Part shown: in pieces, positions 1-8,398 of the stretch
How the letters are laid out: each line of letters starts with the position of its first letter
Numbering within the stretch: the stretch's first letter is position 1
DNA from: Heteroruminococcus sp964369885
Lineage (GTDB): Bacteria; Bacillota; Clostridia; Oscillospirales; Ruminococcaceae
DNA: 13,745 bases
Assembly (NCBI GenBank): GCA_964369885.1
Contig: CAYJGQ010000061.1
Span: 1 to 13,745, forward strand
Direction: 5' to 3'
Translations under genes and position numbers: made by a program
The notes under the pieces: generated by a model
Database searches by the model: none
What the model saw: only the letters and a program-made list of their open reading frames with translations
What the model was told of the DNA's origin: nothing

Positions 1-107
1 GGACAAAAACAGCGCCTTTTAATTGCTCGTGCCTTGGCCTCATCAAAAAACATTATACGTGGGTTTGAGGCCAAGGCACGAGCAATTAAAAGGCGCTGTT
101 TTTGTCC
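1..107. repeat. Perfect 42-bp inverted repeat at the contig edge, probable chimera
   Basis: Bases 1-42 are the exact reverse complement of bases 66-107, with a 23-base spacer. The right arm is normal coding sequence of the leftward ABC ATPase (signature LSGGQ and following residues). In the left arm the same codons reappear inverted, so the protein reads normally to the Walker B residues FFDEA and then continues as a nonsensical antisense copy. Such fold-back joints are typical of whole-genome-amplification chimeras or misassembled contig ends. A natural inverted duplication cutting the gene is possible but less likely. Confidence 0.9.
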
Positions 108-2462
108 GCCTGATAGGGTTCCAAGCCCCTCGGTCACCACGGTATCAAGCCCCATTGGCATGTCGGCCAAATCTTCCTCCATACCGGCCTGCACTACGGC
201 CCTCATTGCATCTTCTCGTGTGAGGGATAAGTTTGCCCCCACAATATTTTCAAACAGAGAGCCGCTTAGCAGCTGGCCTGATTGCAAAACCACGCCAAGC
301 TGACGGCGCACCGAACGAACATCAAGCTGATCAAGGCTCATGCCATCAAAAAACATCTGACCGCTCTCGGCCTGTTCAAAACCCAAAAGTATGCGAAACA
401 AGGTGCTTTTGCCACTTCCCGATGGTCCCACCAAGGCTACATGCTCCCCTTGTTTTACCGAGAAGGAAACATCTTTTAGCACCAGTGGGCCGTCGCTGTC
501 GTATCTAAAATTAATATGGCTTATTTCAATGTCGCCCCGCAGCACGCCCGGGTTGTTTTTCTGCTCACTTGTTTCGGGCAGTTCGTTAAGTATTGGCTGA
601 ATATTTTTATATATAGGCACTATTACATTGGCCGACAGCACGGTTTGTGACAGGCCAATGGTGTTTTGCATAAGCTCTGAGAGCGCCGTATTAAAGGCAA
701 TAAACGCACCCACAGCTATTTCAAAATCACTAAACTCAAATATAGCAAAATACAGCACCATAGACATAATGATATTTATGGAGGAATTAAAGATGGTTTG
801 TATTCCTGTCATGCGCTCTTTTCTGAAGCTTAGTGTGCGTGTTTGTGAAAAAAGATTGCTCCAATTGTTGAAAATGCGTTTTTCTGCCCCACATATTCTA
901 ATTTTTGAAAGGCCGCTGAGCCATCCAAACATGTGTCCTGATATTTTATTGCTTTTTTCCAGCAATACTTTTTCATATCTGGTTTGTATAAAACCAAGGC
1001 CCAGTGAAAACAGTAGCACCACCAGCAAAATTCCTATTCCAACCCATGCCAATTTTTGCCCTTTAATAAATAGCATGATGATATAAAAAACCGAAAATAT
1101 AGATGTGATTACGGTGTTTACCACCGAGCCCGAAATGATTTGGCGAATTTGTGATATGCCCATGGCACGCTCGGCAAGTTCACCCGATGAATATTCCCTA
1201 AAGAACCCAACTGGTAGATTTAAGAGCCTATCCCACACGGCCGACTGCAGGTCCTTTTCGGTTGCCATTTCTATGCGCTGCATAGCAAATCCGCGTGTAA
1301 GTTCAAATGCAAAGCTGGTTACCGCAAGGGCAAATAGCAAAAATCCTATTTGTATAAGCATGGCACTGTCGCCATCAGGAATAATACTGTCAAATATTTC
1401 GCCGGTAATTTGGGGTGTCAACATTCCAAGCAAACCGCCACCAACACCCATAAACACAACCCACATCCAGTCTGCCGAGGTTACCCCTGCAAGCCCAAAT
1501 TTAAGTAGTTTTTTTGCTGTTACTTTTTCGCTTGGTAGGCTGCGGTAAAACATTATGGCACGAGGCTGTATTTGCTCTACATCATCTGGGGTTATAACAC
1601 GTCTTTCTCCGCTCTGTGGTTCTACCATTAAAAAGCCCTTGGATTTGTAGGGAATTAGGGCAATTGGGGTTTTGGTTTCGTCCCCATAGTAGGCAAGCAT
1701 GGGCACAAGCGGATGCTTTTCCCAGTTATCTTTGAGGATAACCTCACGATATCTAAATCCGGATGCATCTGTTATGTCGGCAATGGGATCTGCCGACTTT
1801 GTATTATTTTTCAGGTAAATCGGCAGAGTAATTTTTATATTCATGGCATCGGCCACCAAAACGCAGGCCATATACAGAGGGTCGGATGATTCCATCACAA
1901 TCCCCTTGCCAACCTCATCACCAACAGATTTTTTACCCGTGGTGCTTAGTACCTCGGCCAAATTATAAAGTCCGCTCTCCAAGTTTTGCTCATCCTGTAT
2001 GTAGCGCTCCCGTTGCTCCTTGCGCTCATGCAGGTCTTTTTGTCCCATGTAGTCATACGCCTTGGCAATAAAACTGCTTAAAAAAGCATGTATTTCTTCA
2101 CCGGGGCGGCTACAAAGTTCATCCACCTCCATGCGTGTCCATTCAAGCAAGCTGGCGGCTCTTGCTGCCCACTCAAGTTCCAACTTATCCTGTTTGTCCC
2201 GCACATTGGCATCATCATTTAGGATGCAGTCACGCCCCGGAACCGCCATTATGCCAATTAGTTGACCATCGGCGGTTTGATATGGTGCCAAATTGGGTAG
2301 GCCACGTCCTTCATCGCAGGTAAAGAGAAAATATCTCCGCCCTACCGCATTTCCGTGTTCATCTTGTTGTGTTAAATATAGGTTTACAAAGCCTTCGTGA
2401 ATTTCGGCACAACCCGAGAGCTCGTGCAGAAAAAACGGCTTATTATTTACCATGGTCTGCAT
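1..2462 (-). CDS. NHLM-type ABC transporter, permease/ATP-binding protein (3' partial)
   Basis: Half-size ABC exporter of the NHLM bacteriocin type that lacks a peptidase. From the ATG at 2462 the frame stays open to the left edge (about 820 codons, of which roughly the last 11 are artefact). Residues 1 to about 320 form a soluble N-terminal domain without the C39 Cys/His pattern. About 330-600 is the hydrophobic six-helix permease. Walker A GPSGSGKST lies near residue 678, the signature LSGGQKQR near 785, and Walker B IMFFDEA near 803-809. The D-loop, H-loop and C-terminus are missing because of the inverted repeat at the contig end. The start is set by AGGAGGAGGG eight bases upstream; this ribosome site overlaps the stop codon of the peptidase transporter, so the two are probably translationally coupled. 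In this family it is expected to pair with the peptidase transporter in the inner membrane and to power peptide export; whether they form a heterodimer is inference. Confidence 0.88.
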   Translation of the reverse strand, partial: MQTMVNNKPFFLHELSGCAEIHEGFVNLYLTQQDEHGNAVGRRYFLFTCDEGRGLPNLAPYQTADGQLIGIMAVPGRDCILNDDANVRDKQDKLELEWAARAASLLEWTRMEVDELCSRPGEEIHAFLSSFIAKAYDYMGQKDLHERKEQRERYIQDEQNLESGLYNLAEVLSTTGKKSVGDEVGKGIVMESSDPLYMACVLVADAMNIKITLPIYLKNNTKSADPIADITDASGFRYREVILKDNWEKHPLVPMLAYYGDETKTPIALIPYKSKGFLMVEPQSGERRVITPDDVEQIQPRAIMFYRSLPSEKVTAKKLLKFGLAGVTSADWMWVVFMGVGGGLLGMLTPQITGEIFDSIIPDGDSAMLIQIGFLLFALAVTSFAFELTRGFAMQRIEMATEKDLQSAVWDRLLNLPVGFFREYSSGELAERAMGISQIRQIISGSVVNTVITSIFSVFYIIMLFIKGQKLAWVGIGILLVVLLFSLGLGFIQTRYEKVLLEKSNKISGHMFGWLSGLSKIRICGAEKRIFNNWSNLFSQTRTLSFRKERMTGIQTIFNSSINIIMSMVLYFAIFEFSDFEIAVGAFIAFNTALSELMQNTIGLSQTVLSANVIVPIYKNIQPILNELPETSEQKNNPGVLRGDIEISHINFRYDSDGPLVLKDVSFSVKQGEHVALVGPSGSGKSTLFRILLGFEQAESGQMFFDGMSLDQLDVRSVRRQLGVVLQSGQLLSGSLFENIVGANLSLTREDAMRAVVQAGMEEDLADMPMGLDTVVTEGLGTLSGGQKQRLLIARALASNPRIMFFDEAKARAIKRRCFC

Positions 2463-2478
2463 ACGAAAATCCCTCCTC

Positions 2479-4674
2479 CTACACGGCTGTTTTTATAAGC
2501 TCTGCATATGGCCCTTGGACATTTTTCATCTCCTCATGGGTTCCACGCTGAACAATTTTCCCCTTGTGCATTACAATAATTTCATCGCAGTCCCTAATTG
2601 TGCTTAGGCGGTGTGCCACCACAATGCAGGTGCAGCCCCTACGCCGTATATTGTCATTCACAATTTGTTCGGTGGTCACGTCCAGCGCACTGGTCGCTTC
2701 ATCCATAATAAGTATTGTAGGATTACCTGCCAGGGCACGGGCAATTTCCATCCTTTGGCGCTGTCCGCCGCTAAAATTGCTGCCACCCTCACTCACCATA
2801 GCTCTGTACCCACCCGGGCGGGTATTTATATCATCATGTATGCAGGCATCCTTGGCCGCTTTTATAACATCCTGCTCGGTTATTGTGGCATCCCACATGG
2901 TAAGATTATCAAGTATTGTGGCATCAAACATGCTGATATCCTGATCTACCACTGCAATGGAATTTGTCAGTACGTTGCGCGGGAGGTCGTCCTTTTCCAC
3001 GCCGTCAAGCAGGATTTGTCCACCCCACTGCCTATTTATGCCGGTAAGTATTTTGGTAACTGTACTCTTGCCACTGCCCGACGCCCCAACCAAAGCCACC
3101 CTGGAGCCGGGGCGCAGGGTTAAATTAAAGTTATCAATCAGCGGTGGTTCAAGCAGATTATATCCAAAACTTAAATCCTTCACCTCTATGTAGCCATCAA
3201 GTTTACGGTAGTCTTCCTCATTTTTTTCGCTCGAGGTGTTATCTTGGTCAGGGTCGGCGTAGGCATCAACATCGTATTTCATAACATCATCCAGACGGTT
3301 CATGTCTGATTTAAGCTGTTTTATACTCATGCCCATTTGGGTTAGCTGAGCTATGGGGTTCATAAAGTTGCCAAGCAGTCCCTGAAATGCTATTAGCGAA
3401 CCAACCGTAAGGTTGCCCTTTAGTATTTCAAGACCACCCACCACCAACACAAACATCTCAGCCATTTGTGAGAGTAGGTTTGGCAGAGCCTGCAATACCT
3501 GGCTTAGCGCGCCGAGTTTTTGCTGGCCATTTAGCACCTTGGCATGGTAGCCCGCCCACTTAGAGAAAAATCCCGACTCAGAGCCTGTGGCCTTTAAGGT
3601 TTCTATGATATAAAGTCCCGACACCGATGTGCCGTACAGTTTGCCCGAGTCCTGCATAGTTTTACTGTTTACCGCCTCAACCTTACCGGAACTATAGAAA
3701 AAGTAAGCCACATTGCAGGCGGCCAAAACTATACTTATTACGGTTAAAAGTATGTTATACTGCGACATTATAACAAGATAAAACACCACCGTCACAAGGT
3801 TTATGACGTTGGTAGATAGCTCCCTTGAAAGAAAGGCTGCCACCTTATCGTTATTACCCATTNNNNNNNNNNTATCACCGGCCGAGCGCTGTTGGAAAAA
3901 CAAAATCGGCAGGCGCAGTATGTGCCAAAAGAAGGAGCTTGCGCCCACAAGTGCCAGCTTGACCTCCATGCGACGCAAATATTTTTGCTGTATCCAGTGT
4001 AGCAAACCATTTACCAACACCGTGGCGCCCATAAACCACAACAGTGGCCTTAGCCAGTCGGTTCGTCCGGCTAACATCACTTCATCTATAAATAGCTGCG
4101 AAAACGTGGGTATTACAATGCCGGGAATAACCAGCAAAAGACCTGCTATTATCAGCAGTGCCAAGGGGGTACGTGCAGCATTAATACGCACAAGCAAAGA
4201 GCCCATCATACTGCTTTTCTCGCCACCCGCCTTAAAGCTTTCATTGGGGGTGAATGTTAAAACTACACCGGTAAAAGAAAGATCAAATTCTTCAAATGTT
4301 ATGGTGCGTCTACCGGAGCCCGGATCATTTAGGTAAACCCTATCCTTAGTGGGATGAAAGCCCTCAAGAACCACAAAATGATTAAAGTTCCAATGTATAA
4401 TCATCGGCCCTGTCATACTTTTAAGTGCCTCGGGTTCCATGCGGTAGCCCTTGGCCTCAAACCCATATTTACGGGCCGCCTTTACAATGTTGCTCGCACG
4501 AACACCGTCGCGGGTTACGCCACACTCCACCCGCAGTTTTTCCAGTGGCACATACAATCTGTGATAGGCCAAAACCATAGCAAGCGAAGCCGCACCGCAC
4601 TCCACCATCTCCATTTGCAAAATACTTGGAGTTTTTGCTCGCTTGCAGATTTTTACTGTCCCCTGCTCACCCAT
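2479..4674 (-). CDS. NHLM-type ABC transporter with C39 leader peptidase
   Basis: 731-residue peptidase-containing ATP-binding transporter. Residues 15-143 are a C39 cysteine peptidase that cuts after double glycine: the oxyanion Gln is Q20, the nucleophile C26 in the segment QMEMVECGAAS, the His H99 and the Asp D117. About residues 160-460 form the permease. The nucleotide-binding domain has Walker A GASGSGKST near 530, signature FSGGQRQR near 640, Walker B ILIMDEATSALD near 655-666, and H-loop VVAHRLS near 685. All catalytic residues are present, so it looks functional. Length matches the NHLM peptidase/ATP-binding family. The start has GGGAG nine bases upstream, and only 14 bases separate it from the adaptor gene before it. 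Four residues near 268-271 are unknown because of a 10-base gap of N. Expected substrates are the GG precursors on the opposite strand. Confidence 0.95.
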   Translation of the reverse strand: MGEQGTVKICKRAKTPSILQMEMVECGAASLAMVLAYHRLYVPLEKLRVECGVTRDGVRASNIVKAARKYGFEAKGYRMEPEALKSMTGPMIIHWNFNHFVVLEGFHPTKDRVYLNDPGSGRRTITFEEFDLSFTGVVLTFTPNESFKAGGEKSSMMGSLLVRINAARTPLALLIIAGLLLVIPGIVIPTFSQLFIDEVMLAGRTDWLRPLLWFMGATVLVNGLLHWIQQKYLRRMEVKLALVGASSFFWHILRLPILFFQQRSAGDXXXXMGNNDKVAAFLSRELSTNVINLVTVVFYLVIMSQYNILLTVISIVLAACNVAYFFYSSGKVEAVNSKTMQDSGKLYGTSVSGLYIIETLKATGSESGFFSKWAGYHAKVLNGQQKLGALSQVLQALPNLLSQMAEMFVLVVGGLEILKGNLTVGSLIAFQGLLGNFMNPIAQLTQMGMSIKQLKSDMNRLDDVMKYDVDAYADPDQDNTSSEKNEEDYRKLDGYIEVKDLSFGYNLLEPPLIDNFNLTLRPGSRVALVGASGSGKSTVTKILTGINRQWGGQILLDGVEKDDLPRNVLTNSIAVVDQDISMFDATILDNLTMWDATITEQDVIKAAKDACIHDDINTRPGGYRAMVSEGGSNFSGGQRQRMEIARALAGNPTILIMDEATSALDVTTEQIVNDNIRRRGCTCIVVAHRLSTIRDCDEIIVMHKGKIVQRGTHEEMKNVQGPYAELIKTAV
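3863..3872. other. Run of 10 N inside the peptidase transporter gene
   Basis: Ten unknown bases lie in the permease part of the transporter. The frame is kept across them: the protein reads RSAGD, four unknown residues, then MGNND. The partial flanking codons are ANN and NNA, which fit the Ile and Arg expected in the family pattern AGDI..R. The gap size is therefore probably true rather than a placeholder. Confidence 0.95.
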
Positions 4675-4688
4675 ACCTCATCACTCCC

Positions 4689-6404
4689 CTACTCTGTGTC
4701 GCTGCCAAACAGAAGCTTGCGAATAAATGGTATAACCGTTTGTATTGGACGCTGGTACCCCACCGTTACCTGAGCTGTACAAAGCGTTCCACCATCAATG
4801 CTAAATGGCGCACCCATTGGGGTTGTCCACTCATATCCGCTTACTGTATCGTTGCTTCGCAGTAGCTCTACCTCAACCTCAACCTGCGCCGACTCCCCAA
4901 TGAACATCTGTACTAATTGCTCACTGTTTAGGGTGTTCATCATACGCTGGGAGCTGACAGCATAAGGCGAAACCGCCTTGACCGTTCCTATAATTCCTCC
5001 GTACTCCTGCGAGTTTACCGTGGTGGGGGATATATTAACCCTCATACCCTCTGCCACCTGTGTAGCTTCATTTGCAGGTATGTACAAAACAACCTCGTCA
5101 CCGCCAACGGCCTCGCCACCCTCAATAATTCTGCAAACAGCCGTACCTGCCTGCAAAAGATCACCGCGGGTAAAATTAACCTCAAGCACAGTCCCATCCA
5201 CAGTACAAACAACCTCACCCTGCGACATCATCTGCTCCTGCAAATCATCAAGGTAAAGGGCGATATCCTGTTCTTTTATAATTTTTGTCTGCTCAAAACG
5301 CTCATAGAGCTGTGCAATGGCGGCATTTGTCACATCAAGGCTTGCACCCATGTAATCGGTGCCCTGCTCTAAGAAGTTTTCAAGGTTTAGCTCTGCCTGC
5401 TCAAGCTCGTCCCGGGCAGAGGCAATCTGCTGCAAAAAGCTGCTCTCGTCCAATGTCACCACCGATTCCATTTCACTTACCCTGGTAAATGCGCCACCTA
5501 CCCTATCAATATAGGCTGTGCCACTTTGAAAGTATATGGTGGGCACCTTAAGTGATCCTGCAGTACCCGGAAGGCGATATGTAGCTGTGGGGTTGTTGTT
5601 TTGCGTCCCACTTTGATCCAGATAATCCGATGGCATATCACCGGGATCATCGGTTATTATCACATACAAGTTTCCGGCGGTGTCATAAACGGTAATTTCT
5701 GCCGCCACCACTGAATTTCTAACATAGTAGTTGCCGCTATCGTCCACTATGCTTGTTTGCACACCGTTGGAGGCCTGGGCATTCACGTAGTCCTCATCGC
5801 TCCAATCACCGTACAAACGCTCATAAACATCCACCTTGTCCTGTGCAAGTTCTATGGCAAGTTCCAATTTTGCAAGCTCTTGATCGTATTGCTGGGTGGT
5901 ATTTCCAAATTCAAGCAATTGGCTGTCGCGCTGGATTTCGTACTGCTTTATTTCCTGTATAATAGGAGAAAACTCGTTATAAATATCGCTGCTTAGCCTG
6001 CCCGGAGAATTTAGCATTTCCTCCATGCTAAGTTGCTGTACATCAAGTAGCTGTCTTTCGTATTTTTCTATCTCGCTTATTATGTCGGGCTGATCTATTC
6101 GCATGATGGTCTGGCCTTTTTCCACCCTGTCACCCACCTGCACACCAACATCGGTAACCGAACCTGTGCCCAGCGCCGTTACAGTGGTTATACCCGAGCC
6201 ATACATGAGCATTCCATTGCCTGCAACCTTTATTGGAGAACTACCCATTATGCTCCAAGCAAGGCCCGATAATGCCAAAAATATAAGTGCACCTATAGCC
6301 ACTTTTCCAAACGGCCTTGTAACCTTTAGATTTTGATCAAGCTCCTCGGGCGAGCTTAAACGATCTAATGACACCTTGCGAAATAAACTCTTGGCCTCTG
6401 CCAC
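4689..6404 (-). CDS. HlyD-family peptide secretion adaptor (NHLM type), copy 2
   Basis: 571-residue membrane-fusion/adaptor protein. A cytoplasmic N-terminus is followed by one membrane helix at about 36-53, a lipoyl-like half (GSVTDVGVQVGDRVEKGQ, about 81-98), a first coiled coil (about 105-198), a beta-rich insertion (about 200-318), a second coiled coil (about 319-410), the second lipoyl half (about 413-435), and a beta-barrel C-terminus. The start is GTG at 6404, supported by AGGAGG seven bases upstream. The usual adaptor has a short turn where this one carries about 120 extra residues. It is clearly homologous to the adjacent upstream adaptor, sharing IYxEFxPIIQxIxxYE-like and SGYxW(S/T) segments, so the two arose by duplication. 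It is expected to bind the ABC transporters and extend through the wall space. No outer-membrane partner is encoded. Confidence 0.9.
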   Translation of the reverse strand: MAEAKSLFRKVSLDRLSSPEELDQNLKVTRPFGKVAIGALIFLALSGLAWSIMGSSPIKVAGNGMLMYGSGITTVTALGTGSVTDVGVQVGDRVEKGQTIMRIDQPDIISEIEKYERQLLDVQQLSMEEMLNSPGRLSSDIYNEFSPIIQEIKQYEIQRDSQLLEFGNTTQQYDQELAKLELAIELAQDKVDVYERLYGDWSDEDYVNAQASNGVQTSIVDDSGNYYVRNSVVAAEITVYDTAGNLYVIITDDPGDMPSDYLDQSGTQNNNPTATYRLPGTAGSLKVPTIYFQSGTAYIDRVGGAFTRVSEMESVVTLDESSFLQQIASARDELEQAELNLENFLEQGTDYMGASLDVTNAAIAQLYERFEQTKIIKEQDIALYLDDLQEQMMSQGEVVCTVDGTVLEVNFTRGDLLQAGTAVCRIIEGGEAVGGDEVVLYIPANEATQVAEGMRVNISPTTVNSQEYGGIIGTVKAVSPYAVSSQRMMNTLNSEQLVQMFIGESAQVEVEVELLRSNDTVSGYEWTTPMGAPFSIDGGTLCTAQVTVGYQRPIQTVIPFIRKLLFGSDTE

Positions 6405-6452
6405 AGGGCTCCCTCCTCATCTGTTACATAACATTGTAGTATTAAAAAGCCG

Positions 6453-6472
6453 AGTAAAGCACTATATTTACT
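6453..6472 (-). other. Weak hairpin between the two adaptor genes
   Basis: Right after the stop of adaptor copy 1, the leftward transcript can form a 6-bp stem (AGTAAA with TTTACT, 8-base loop), followed five bases later by a T5 run. It is AT-rich and short. At most it is a partial attenuator or an RNA-processing site, and the reading is uncertain. Confidence 0.25.
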
Positions 6473-6473
6473 G

Positions 6474-8243
6474 TTAATTTGACAACAATTTTTTTATGTA
6501 GGGTAACACCATTTCGGCAGGTCGCATACTCTCAACCACTATCTCTGCTTGGCATATAGTGCCGGGGTCTATTGTTATTGGGGCGCCACTGCCCATGGAC
6601 CACTTGTAGCCGCTAATTGTATCCGTACTGCGCAAAAGCTCCACAGTTACCTCAAGCGGTGCGCTATCCTGTGTAAGGCTTTGCATAAGCAGCTCATTAT
6701 TTAGTGTTTGTGTCATATGTTCCTCACTAACAACATATTCGGATACAGATTTCACAAGCCCCACAATGTGGCCATATTGATTTTTATCCACCGTAGCAGG
6801 GGTTACCTGAACTGTCATACCCTGCTGAATTTTTTTGCCATCCTCAACCGAAACATAAAGCACCACCTGATTATCTGAGGATGTGCCACTGCTTCTCACT
6901 ATACTGCAGTAGGTTCCCCCCTCCTCTATGGGGGTTCCTGTGCGGAAATTAAGCTCAAGCACCCTCCCCTCCACAGGAGATACAATGGAGGACTTGCGCA
7001 TCAGCTCATCTTGTAGGGTACTGATTTGCTGTAATAAATCGTTTTGCTTTACCAACTTGGCAGCCTCAAACTGTGCTTTTAGCAGTTGGGTGAGTGCCTG
7101 GTTTTGAAGCATTTCGCCTTGTAGGTAATCAGTAGCCGTCTGTTTTAGTAGCTCAAGCTCGGCCTCGGCTTGGGTTATTTGAAGATTATATTGCTCTATT
7201 TGCTGTATCATAGCATCAAGATTACTGTCATAAATCGTCAGCGTTCGGTACTCAATTGGGGCAAATTCCAAACCCTGTGGGTCCAAATACATCCTGCCTG
7301 TTTGTGAATCATAAAATATCGTTGGTACATTTGATGTAGGCACAGACGAGGTGCCGCCCCCGGTGTTTGTAAAGTATGACGGCAAATAATACTGCCCAAG
7401 AGTATTTTCTATCTCGGGAAGGTCGGGCGACCCATCGCCATCGGTGTCAATAAAATAGTAAACGGGAAGCTGCTCATCACTGCCGGCACTACTGAGCACC
7501 GAGTAAGCCCTGCCGTTGTAATCATAAACCACGGTGGTATTCTCGGCCCTATAACTGCGAGAATATTGTGTGCCAAGCTGATCTACATATATCGAGCCTT
7601 CCTGCGGCACCGTTTGCTCATTTCGTCCATTTATATCTATATAGTCATCATAGCGATCGGTCGCATCACTTCGCTGGTCGCGGTAGCCATCAAGCTCCAG
7701 TTGCTTTTGCTCAATTTGATTTTGGTAATCATCAAGATTTTTATTATATCCAAGCCCTGCTGCATAGCTTTGGGCTTCATAGCTTTCAATCTGCTGTATT
7801 ATTTGTGCAAACTCGGGGTAAATATCGCCATTGCGTATTTGTGGGTCCAGTGCTATGGATTCAACTGACATATTTCCAAGTGATGTAAGTTGATCCTGAG
7901 CCGTTATTATCTCCTGCACAATGTCGGGGGTATCTATGCGTCCAAGCACCTGCCCCATCTCAACGACCTCACCAGGTTGAGCCGAAATATCGGTAATCAT
8001 TCCGGTCGCCCCGGCCGACACATCAATTATTCCCGCTCCATAGGTAAGCACGCCCTGACTGACCACATACTTTTCTATGCGACCAACAAAACCCCAAATA
8101 ACCACGCCCAACACCAAAAGACCGAGCACCAAAAGCGCTGCCCAGCCCCCTTTTCCAACCACCGTAAGGCGTTCATCAAAGCTTTTCATCATTTCTGAAC
8201 TGCCGGTGATGCTTTTAATCTCTTTGGTTTTTTGTATTTCCAT
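6474..8243 (-). CDS. HlyD-family peptide secretion adaptor (NHLM type), copy 1
   Basis: 589-residue adaptor when started at the ATG at 8243, which has GGAG seven bases upstream. An in-frame GTG at 8261 would add six residues but has no ribosome site. Residue numbers here follow the ATG start. A single membrane helix (about 34-54) is followed by a lipoyl-like segment, a first coiled coil (about 105-198), a long insertion (about 205-340), a second coiled coil (about 343-415), and the C-terminal lipoyl half and barrel. The insertion contains DTDGDGSPD, an Asp-rich loop of the kind that binds calcium in dockerin, EF-hand or thrombospondin type 3 repeats. It also has repeated short beta units of the type VVYDYNGRAYSV and TIFYDSQTGRMYLD. 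The companion adaptor carries an insertion at the same place with similar beta units but no such loop. It probably works with the two ABC transporters downstream. Confidence 0.9.
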   Translation of the reverse strand: MEIQKTKEIKSITGSSEMMKSFDERLTVVGKGGWAALLVLGLLVLGVVIWGFVGRIEKYVVSQGVLTYGAGIIDVSAGATGMITDISAQPGEVVEMGQVLGRIDTPDIVQEIITAQDQLTSLGNMSVESIALDPQIRNGDIYPEFAQIIQQIESYEAQSYAAGLGYNKNLDDYQNQIEQKQLELDGYRDQRSDATDRYDDYIDINGRNEQTVPQEGSIYVDQLGTQYSRSYRAENTTVVYDYNGRAYSVLSSAGSDEQLPVYYFIDTDGDGSPDLPEIENTLGQYYLPSYFTNTGGGTSSVPTSNVPTIFYDSQTGRMYLDPQGLEFAPIEYRTLTIYDSNLDAMIQQIEQYNLQITQAEAELELLKQTATDYLQGEMLQNQALTQLLKAQFEAAKLVKQNDLLQQISTLQDELMRKSSIVSPVEGRVLELNFRTGTPIEEGGTYCSIVRSSGTSSDNQVVLYVSVEDGKKIQQGMTVQVTPATVDKNQYGHIVGLVKSVSEYVVSEEHMTQTLNNELLMQSLTQDSAPLEVTVELLRSTDTISGYKWSMGSGAPITIDPGTICQAEIVVESMRPAEMVLPYIKKLLSN

Positions 8244-8335
8244 ACTAACGCTCCATTCCACCGTGACAGGTCATGATTATTGATGCATACAAATAAACCG
8301 CCATTTCAACATGATTTTATTTAAGCATTCAGGAT

Positions 8336-8358
8336 GGTTGCCATGCATCGGCAAAACC
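8336..8358 (-). other. Imperfect stem-loop between lipoprotein and adaptor genes
   Basis: The 155-base gap between the lipoprotein stop and the chosen adaptor start holds one imperfect hairpin: GGTTTTGCC pairs with GGCAACC around a 7-base loop, with a two-base bulge. No T run follows, so it is not a standard terminator. I see no convincing promoter in this gap, so the adaptor genes are probably still read from upstream. Confidence 0.3.
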
Positions 8359-8398
8359 ACGAGTTTGCAAAACTAAGGTTTTATATTATCAGTGCAAA

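Noticed and set aside
23..600. Several rightward open frames over the left end
   Set aside because: They are antisense to the clear ABC ATPase reading leftward, have no ribosome sites, and partly depend on the inverted repeat.
628..1548. Rightward frames of about 150 codons
   Set aside because: Antisense shadows of the permease region of the leftward ABC gene; no protein-like motif or ribosome site.
8244..8261. GTG start at 8261 for adaptor copy 1
   Set aside because: No ribosome site before it, whereas GGAG is seven bases before the ATG at 8243.
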